Source: an uncultured Eubacteriales bacterium
Lineage (GTDB): Bacteria; Bacillota; Clostridia; Oscillospirales; CAG-272
Reading direction: 5' to 3'
NCBI GenBank assembly: GCA_934481325.1
Contig: CAKSPL010000033.1
Coordinates: 1 to 9,587 of the forward strand
DNA: 9,587 nucleotides
Shown: one piece after another, positions 5,884-9,587 of the stretch
Numbering within the stretch: the first letter of the stretch is position 1
Layout of the letters: each line of letters begins with the position of its first letter
Position numbers and translations under genes: made by a program
Notes under the pieces: generated by a model
Databases searched by the model: none
What the model saw: only the letters and a program-made list of their open reading frames with translations
Told to the model about the DNA's origin: nothing

Positions 5884-8652
5884 ATGTTCAAACGGATTCT
5901 GACGGGTGCCCTGGCACTGCTTCTTCTTGCCGCGGTACTGCTGGCGGTGGTTTCCTGCGGGGCGGACAACACGCCCACCATCGGGGAAAACGGCAACTGG
6001 TTTATCGGGGGCAAGGATACCGGGATTTCGGCGGTCGGTAAAAACGGTGCCGACGGCAAAGACGGCGTCAACGGCAAGGACGGTGTCAACGGCAAAGACG
6101 GCGTCAACGGCAAGGACGGCACCGACGGCAAAGACGGTATCAACGGCAAAGACGGTTCGATTGTGACTATCGGAGAGGACGGCTATTGGTACATTGATGG
6201 GGTCAATACCGGGATTCTTGCCGCGGGCGGCAAGGACACGGTAAAGGTTTTGCCCACTCCGTATATTGACGTGGATTTTTACGCGGACGGCACGCTGATT
6301 GACCGGATGGGGCACGCCACCTGCGCCATTCAGAACCCCGAGAAGGGCAAGGTGGAAAACAGCGAGGTACACTTTGGCGGCAGAAGCTATATTCTCCCGC
6401 ATTTCCGCGTGCGTGCAAAGTACGGCACGGCAACCGTAAAGTATAACAACCTTACCAATGCCCAGCTGTATGCTCTGCTTCAGGGCGGGTTTACGATGGA
6501 GGCATTGGTGGTCAATTACAATGCCCCGGCTTCAAATGAGCAAACGATGATTTCCTCCGCGCAGGGCGGCGGCTATAACTTTACACGTCACGACGGAAAG
6601 TATAAATTCTCCGCTTATGTGGACGAAAAGTATTGCTCCGCCGTGTTGGATGCCATCTATGACAACGTCAATCTTTCTCACCTTGTCGGCGTTTATGACC
6701 CCGGCACACAGACCACCGTGCTTTACGTCAACGGACAGGAGGTCGGGAAAGCGGACGCCAAGGGCATTTTCGGGCTTGGCATAGAGAAAGCCTGGGCAAC
6801 GATTGTGCTTGGCGGAGATGTGAACAAAAACGGGGACCCCGTTGACCTGCTGGCGGATAATCTTGCCATTGCCGATTTCAAGCTGTTTACCACCACGGTC
6901 AGCGGGGAGGAAGTGACGGCGATGTATGACAAAGCCGCCGCCGGGATTACGGGCGAGAACCCGGGATACCGCATTGTTTACGGCGAGCGGCAGACCGCGC
7001 AGGACGGCGCGATTTTCGCCAGTGTGGCAGAGAGCTTTTCCGCCGACCTGTATGAGGCAACCACCGGGCTGGTTGCCGCCCCCACCGTGATGCAGTTTGC
7101 TGATGCGGCAATGCTGACGGGTGACCTTTCCGGCAAGCGTGCCAATACCGTGATTTTCGGTGTTACGGAAAAGGGCGGCGCACTGTACGCCACCGACCGG
7201 GCGGGCGCAGAGCTTGGCACGCTGTATGATGCGGTGAAAACAATCGCGGGCAGATGTATCCCCGCGTTTTACCTCACCGACGCGGCGTTGTGTGATACAA
7301 TGATTGCATTTCTCTGTGAAAACCGGATTGCGGATTGCTTTGTCGTTTCCAAAGAGAAAGCTATCCTCAAAACCGTGTGTGACGCAACCTGGGCGCGCCC
7401 CGTGGTTGATCTTACCGGTGCGGAGTTCACCCCGGACAGCGCGATGATTACCGCCTCCGCCGTGGGTGCCAAGACCGTTCTGACCGACGCCGCCGCGCTG
7501 ACGGCACAGAACGTGCTGGCGATGCAGGCGCGCTCACTGACCGTAATCGGGGTTCTCCCCGCGGGTGACCGTACGGCAACCGTACATAACACCGTTTTCA
7601 AGGGCGTGAACGGACTGCTGACCGACAATTTCCATACCGTATACGGGTATTATGAAACCATCACCGAAAAAACGCTTTCCCGCGCTCCCCTGATTGTGGG
7701 ACACAGAGGCGACAACGAAAACTGCCCGGACAATCAGCTCCGCTCCTTTATCTCGGCGGCAAAATCGGGTGCTACCTCCATTGAACTGGACGTGTATATG
7801 ACCTCGGACGGGCATCTGGTAATCAATCACGATACCAAAACCACCGGCTTTGATCAGGTGCTGGACTGCACCAAATCCACCCGCGCACAATTGGAGGCTC
7901 TGACCTACACGGGCAACCACGCCGAGGAGGGCGATAGGATTACGTTCTTTGACAAGGTGCTGGAATATTTCTCTCAAAAAGACACCCATATCGTGCTGAC
8001 GGTGGAGATTAAAGACGCACGCAACAAAGTGGTGGATAAAGTGGTGGAAATGGTTCGCGCTGCCGGAATGGAGGGCAGAGTGCAGTTGATTTGTATGAAT
8101 CACAGCATTGTGCGCTATGCGTATCAGACCTATGGCGTTTCGGTGCAGATGAACCGTTCCTATCTTGCCGAGCGGGGTGCCAATTCCGACCTTTATCTTG
8201 CCGCTGCGTGTATGGAATGTGCAAGCCTGAAATCTGCCTTCTTCACCACCTGGACCATTGCGGATAAAGCTTTTGCCGACAAATTGCGCCATCGCGGCAT
8301 CAAGTACTCTCCCTGGACCTCCACGGGCAAGGACAGAACGCTGGACGGCATCTCGCTGGAATTCCCCGAGTTTACCACCAATAACCCACACGTGCCGGAT
8401 AAGCTGGTGCGCCGTTTGCGCGCCGAAATGAGCGAGGACGGCACGGTAAAGGTGATTGCCGTGTCCTATGACGGCACCGAAACCGACGTAACCGCGAGTG
8501 CCGTTTTCAAGGCACTTTCCGGCAGTGTGACCTTTGAGGGCGGCAAGGTGAGCGGGAGCGGCAGCTTCACGTTCTCTTACCGGCAGTCCTTTACGTTTGA
8601 CAAGACCAAGTCCTACACCTACGACGTGTATTCCTTTGTGCTGACAAAATAA
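5884..8652 (+). CDS. multidomain lipoprotein with collagen-like stalk, LamG-like domain and glycerophosphodiester phosphodiesterase
   Basis: This 922-residue surface lipoprotein has a lipobox AVVSC with C25 as the lipid-anchored residue. Next come TIGENGNWFIGGKDTGI (32-48), a collagen-like Gly-x-x stretch (55-90), and the related TIGEDGYWYIDGVNTGI (95-111). A LamG/concanavalin-like beta-sandwich spans about 128-350. Residues ~400-598 look like a worn-down GDPD barrel ending in GVNGLLTDNFH (575-585). The full GDPD domain runs from about 603 to 840: H607-R-G, E634-L-D636, T-S-D-G and H649-D match the catalytic pattern, with WTSTG and FTTNNPH near its end. The known reaction is hydrolysis of glycerophosphodiesters to glycerol-3-phosphate and an alcohol; at the surface, lipid or teichoic-acid breakdown products are plausible substrates (inference). 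A small beta domain (about 846-922) closes the protein. It lies second in the operon. Confidence 0.94.
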   Translation: MFKRILTGALALLLLAAVLLAVVSCGADNTPTIGENGNWFIGGKDTGISAVGKNGADGKDGVNGKDGVNGKDGVNGKDGTDGKDGINGKDGSIVTIGEDGYWYIDGVNTGILAAGGKDTVKVLPTPYIDVDFYADGTLIDRMGHATCAIQNPEKGKVENSEVHFGGRSYILPHFRVRAKYGTATVKYNNLTNAQLYALLQGGFTMEALVVNYNAPASNEQTMISSAQGGGYNFTRHDGKYKFSAYVDEKYCSAVLDAIYDNVNLSHLVGVYDPGTQTTVLYVNGQEVGKADAKGIFGLGIEKAWATIVLGGDVNKNGDPVDLLADNLAIADFKLFTTTVSGEEVTAMYDKAAAGITGENPGYRIVYGERQTAQDGAIFASVAESFSADLYEATTGLVAAPTVMQFADAAMLTGDLSGKRANTVIFGVTEKGGALYATDRAGAELGTLYDAVKTIAGRCIPAFYLTDAALCDTMIAFLCENRIADCFVVSKEKAILKTVCDATWARPVVDLTGAEFTPDSAMITASAVGAKTVLTDAAALTAQNVLAMQARSLTVIGVLPAGDRTATVHNTVFKGVNGLLTDNFHTVYGYYETITEKTLSRAPLIVGHRGDNENCPDNQLRSFISAAKSGATSIELDVYMTSDGHLVINHDTKTTGFDQVLDCTKSTRAQLEALTYTGNHAEEGDRITFFDKVLEYFSQKDTHIVLTVEIKDARNKVVDKVVEMVRAAGMEGRVQLICMNHSIVRYAYQTYGVSVQMNRSYLAERGANSDLYLAAACMECASLKSAFFTTWTIADKAFADKLRHRGIKYSPWTSTGKDRTLDGISLEFPEFTTNNPHVPDKLVRRLRAEMSEDGTVKVIAVSYDGTETDVTASAVFKALSGSVTFEGGKVSGSGSFTFSYRQSFTFDKTKSYTYDVYSFVLTK
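6046..6153 (+). repeat. 18-bp tandem repeat x6 encoding collagen-like GxxGKD
   Basis: Six 18-bp units encode GADGKD, GVNGKD three times, GTDGKD and GINGKD, an uninterrupted run of 12 Gly-x-x triplets. Lys and Asp alternate at the x positions, which suits charge-paired bacterial collagen-like stalks lacking proline. It probably forms a spacer or trimerising stalk between the lipid anchor and the LamG-like domain. Confidence 0.9.
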
Positions 8653-8691
8653 AAATGTGAAATCTAACGAAAAGCGAGGATTTTCCGGAAG

Positions 8692-9587
8692 ATGACACGG
8701 AAAAAAAGATTGCTTGCGGTACTTTTGCTTTGCCTGTTGCTTGCGGCGGCGGTGATGCTGACCTCCTGCAAGGAATCAGCCGACCCGCAGAAGCCGCCGC
8801 AGAATACGGAATCCCCCGAGCAACCGGGCGAAAACCCGGAGCAGCCCGGTGAGAACCCGGAGCAACCGGGCGAGAACCCGGAGCAACCCGGTGAGAACCC
8901 GGAGCAACCCGGTGAGAACCCCGAGCAACCGGGCGAAAACCCGGAGCAACCGGGCGAGAACCCGGAGCAACCGGGCGAAAACCCCGAGCAACCGGGTGAG
9001 AACCCCGAGCAACCGGGCGAAAACCCCGAGCAACCCGGCGAAAACCCCGACCCGCACAAACACGATTTTGGCAGTTGGACAGAAGTCAGGGCGGCGGATT
9101 GCACCGAGGACGGATTACGGGAGCGCAGTTGTGCTTGCGGGGCAAAGGAAACCGAAAAAATCCCCGCGTCGGGGCATCGGGAGGTCACCGACGCCGAGGT
9201 GAAACCTACCTGCGAGGAACCCGGACTGACCGCCGGGACGCATTGCTCGGAGTGCGGTAAAGTACTGACGGCACAGGAAATCGTGAGCGCGTTGGGGCAT
9301 CGGGAGGTCACCGACGCCGAGGTGAAACCCACCTGCGAGAAACCCGGACTGACCGCCGGGACGCATTGCTCAGAGTGCGGAAAGGTACTGACGGCACAGG
9401 AAATCGTGAGCGCGTTGGGGCATCGGGAGGTCACCGACGCCGAGGTGAAACCCACCTGCGTGAAAACCGGGCTGACCGCCGGGACGCATTGCTCGGAGTG
9501 CGGCAAGGTGCTGACGGCACAGGAAATCGTGAGCGCGTTGGGGCATCGGGAGGTCACCGACGCCGAGGTGAAACCCACCTGCGTGAA
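8692..9587 (+). CDS. repeat-rich surface lipoprotein, 3' end outside the window
   Basis: The frame is open from 8692 to the window end (298 full codons, no stop). The start MTRKKRLLAVLLLCLL leads to a lipobox LTSC with C26 as the anchor. A spacer of ~20 residues precedes ten exact ENPEQPG heptads, a rigid Pro-rich linker suited to crossing the cell wall. From residue 124 comes HDFGSWTE...DCTEDG...CACG...IPASGH, then 41-residue units with KPTC and HCSECGKVL, each ending in ALGH. Such GH-bounded Cys repeats are common in surface proteins of gut Clostridia; their function is unknown, and the paired cysteines suggest metal binding or disulfides (inference). GAGGA lies 11 bp before the ATG, a weaker site than upstream genes have. 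It follows the GDPD gene by 39 bp without terminator. Any enzymatic or anchoring domain further on cannot be seen. Confidence 0.9.
   Translation, partial: MTRKKRLLAVLLLCLLLAAAVMLTSCKESADPQKPPQNTESPEQPGENPEQPGENPEQPGENPEQPGENPEQPGENPEQPGENPEQPGENPEQPGENPEQPGENPEQPGENPEQPGENPDPHKHDFGSWTEVRAADCTEDGLRERSCACGAKETEKIPASGHREVTDAEVKPTCEEPGLTAGTHCSECGKVLTAQEIVSALGHREVTDAEVKPTCEKPGLTAGTHCSECGKVLTAQEIVSALGHREVTDAEVKPTCVKTGLTAGTHCSECGKVLTAQEIVSALGHREVTDAEVKPTCV
8830..9039 (+). repeat. 21-bp tandem repeat x10 encoding ENPEQPG
   Basis: Ten contiguous 21-bp units encode the identical heptapeptide ENPEQPG, preceded by a partial EQPG and followed by ENPD. The units differ only at third codon positions (GAA/GAG, CCG/CCC, CAA/CAG, GGC/GGT). 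Confidence 0.95.
9178..9587 (+). repeat. 123-bp tandem repeat, three full copies and a partial fourth
   Basis: Copies lie at 9178-9300, 9301-9423 and 9424-9546, with a fourth starting at 9547 and cut by the window end. Each encodes 41 residues from REVTDAEVKPTC to ALGH. Copies one and two differ at only a handful of bases, indicating recent duplication. The array length may be misjudged in short-read assemblies. Confidence 0.95.

Noticed and set aside
5206..6402. Leftward 398-residue frame with AVDAVFAVDTV-type repeats
   Set aside because: The repeat is the antisense reading of the collagen-like array and has no start signals.
8664..9578. Leftward 304-residue frame with CSGFSPG-type repeats
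   Set aside because: It is the antisense shadow of the ENPEQPG and 41-residue arrays; the plus frame has a signal peptide and lipobox.
8830..9587. Regular repeats suggesting a CRISPR array
   Set aside because: Units are contiguous and in frame, with no unique spacers and no cas genes.

Overview
The window comes from a low-oxygen Firmicutes chromosome, most likely a gut-type member of Clostridia (Oscillospirales- or Christensenellales-like). This rests on strong GGAGG-type ribosome binding sites, consensus -35/-10 promoters with 17-bp spacers, a rubrerythrin, Gram-positive lipoprotein signals, and the style of the surface proteins (GENGNW/GKDG collagen-like stretches and GH...KPTC...HCSECGKVL repeats). 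The lineage is inferred from protein style only; there is no rRNA or marker gene. There is no sign of phage, transposon, CRISPR or tRNA.

Region 1 (1-346) has no convincing gene. It holds a strong hairpin terminator for leftward transcription, an A/T-cored inverted repeat, and two imperfect ~55-bp direct repeats, the second running into the 3' end of the rubrerythrin gene. It looks like a dispersed intergenic repeat element. Region 2 (347-1563, minus strand) is a two-gene leftward unit: a GNAT acetyltransferase followed by rubrerythrin, with a good promoter at 1594-1622. Region 3 (1713-3501, plus strand) is divergent from it and shares a 149-bp intergenic region in which the two -35 boxes flank a GAATTTT-N11-AAAATTC dyad. 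It encodes a 130-residue protein resembling only the N-terminal (pre-ATP-grasp) domain of ATP-grasp carboxylate-amine ligases. A 14-nt overlap leads into a 469-residue MurE-like Mur ligase relative that keeps the P-loop but has lost most ligase and substrate-binding signatures. A clean terminator closes this unit at 3514-3540.

Region 4 (3551-9587, plus strand) starts with a near-consensus promoter and runs, with short gaps and no visible terminator, through three exported proteins. The first is a membrane protein with a ~248-residue Lys/Ala-rich cytoplasmic tail and a propeller-like exterior. The second is a 922-residue lipoprotein with a collagen-like stalk, a LamG-like domain, a degenerate GDPD-like module and an intact glycerophosphodiester phosphodiesterase domain. 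The third is a lipoprotein with ten exact ENPEQPG heptads followed by 41-residue CxxC repeats, cut off by the end of the window. Each of the three carries its own tandem repeats, which suggests a cell-envelope or wall-spanning surface locus.

Most worth a second look are the pre-ATP-grasp stub plus pseudo-MurE pair, the missing standard start codon behind a perfect Shine-Dalgarno at 3597-3605, the H1-like tail on a membrane propeller protein, and the degenerate GDPD-like module ahead of the active one. Family assignments were made by reading motifs, without database searches.
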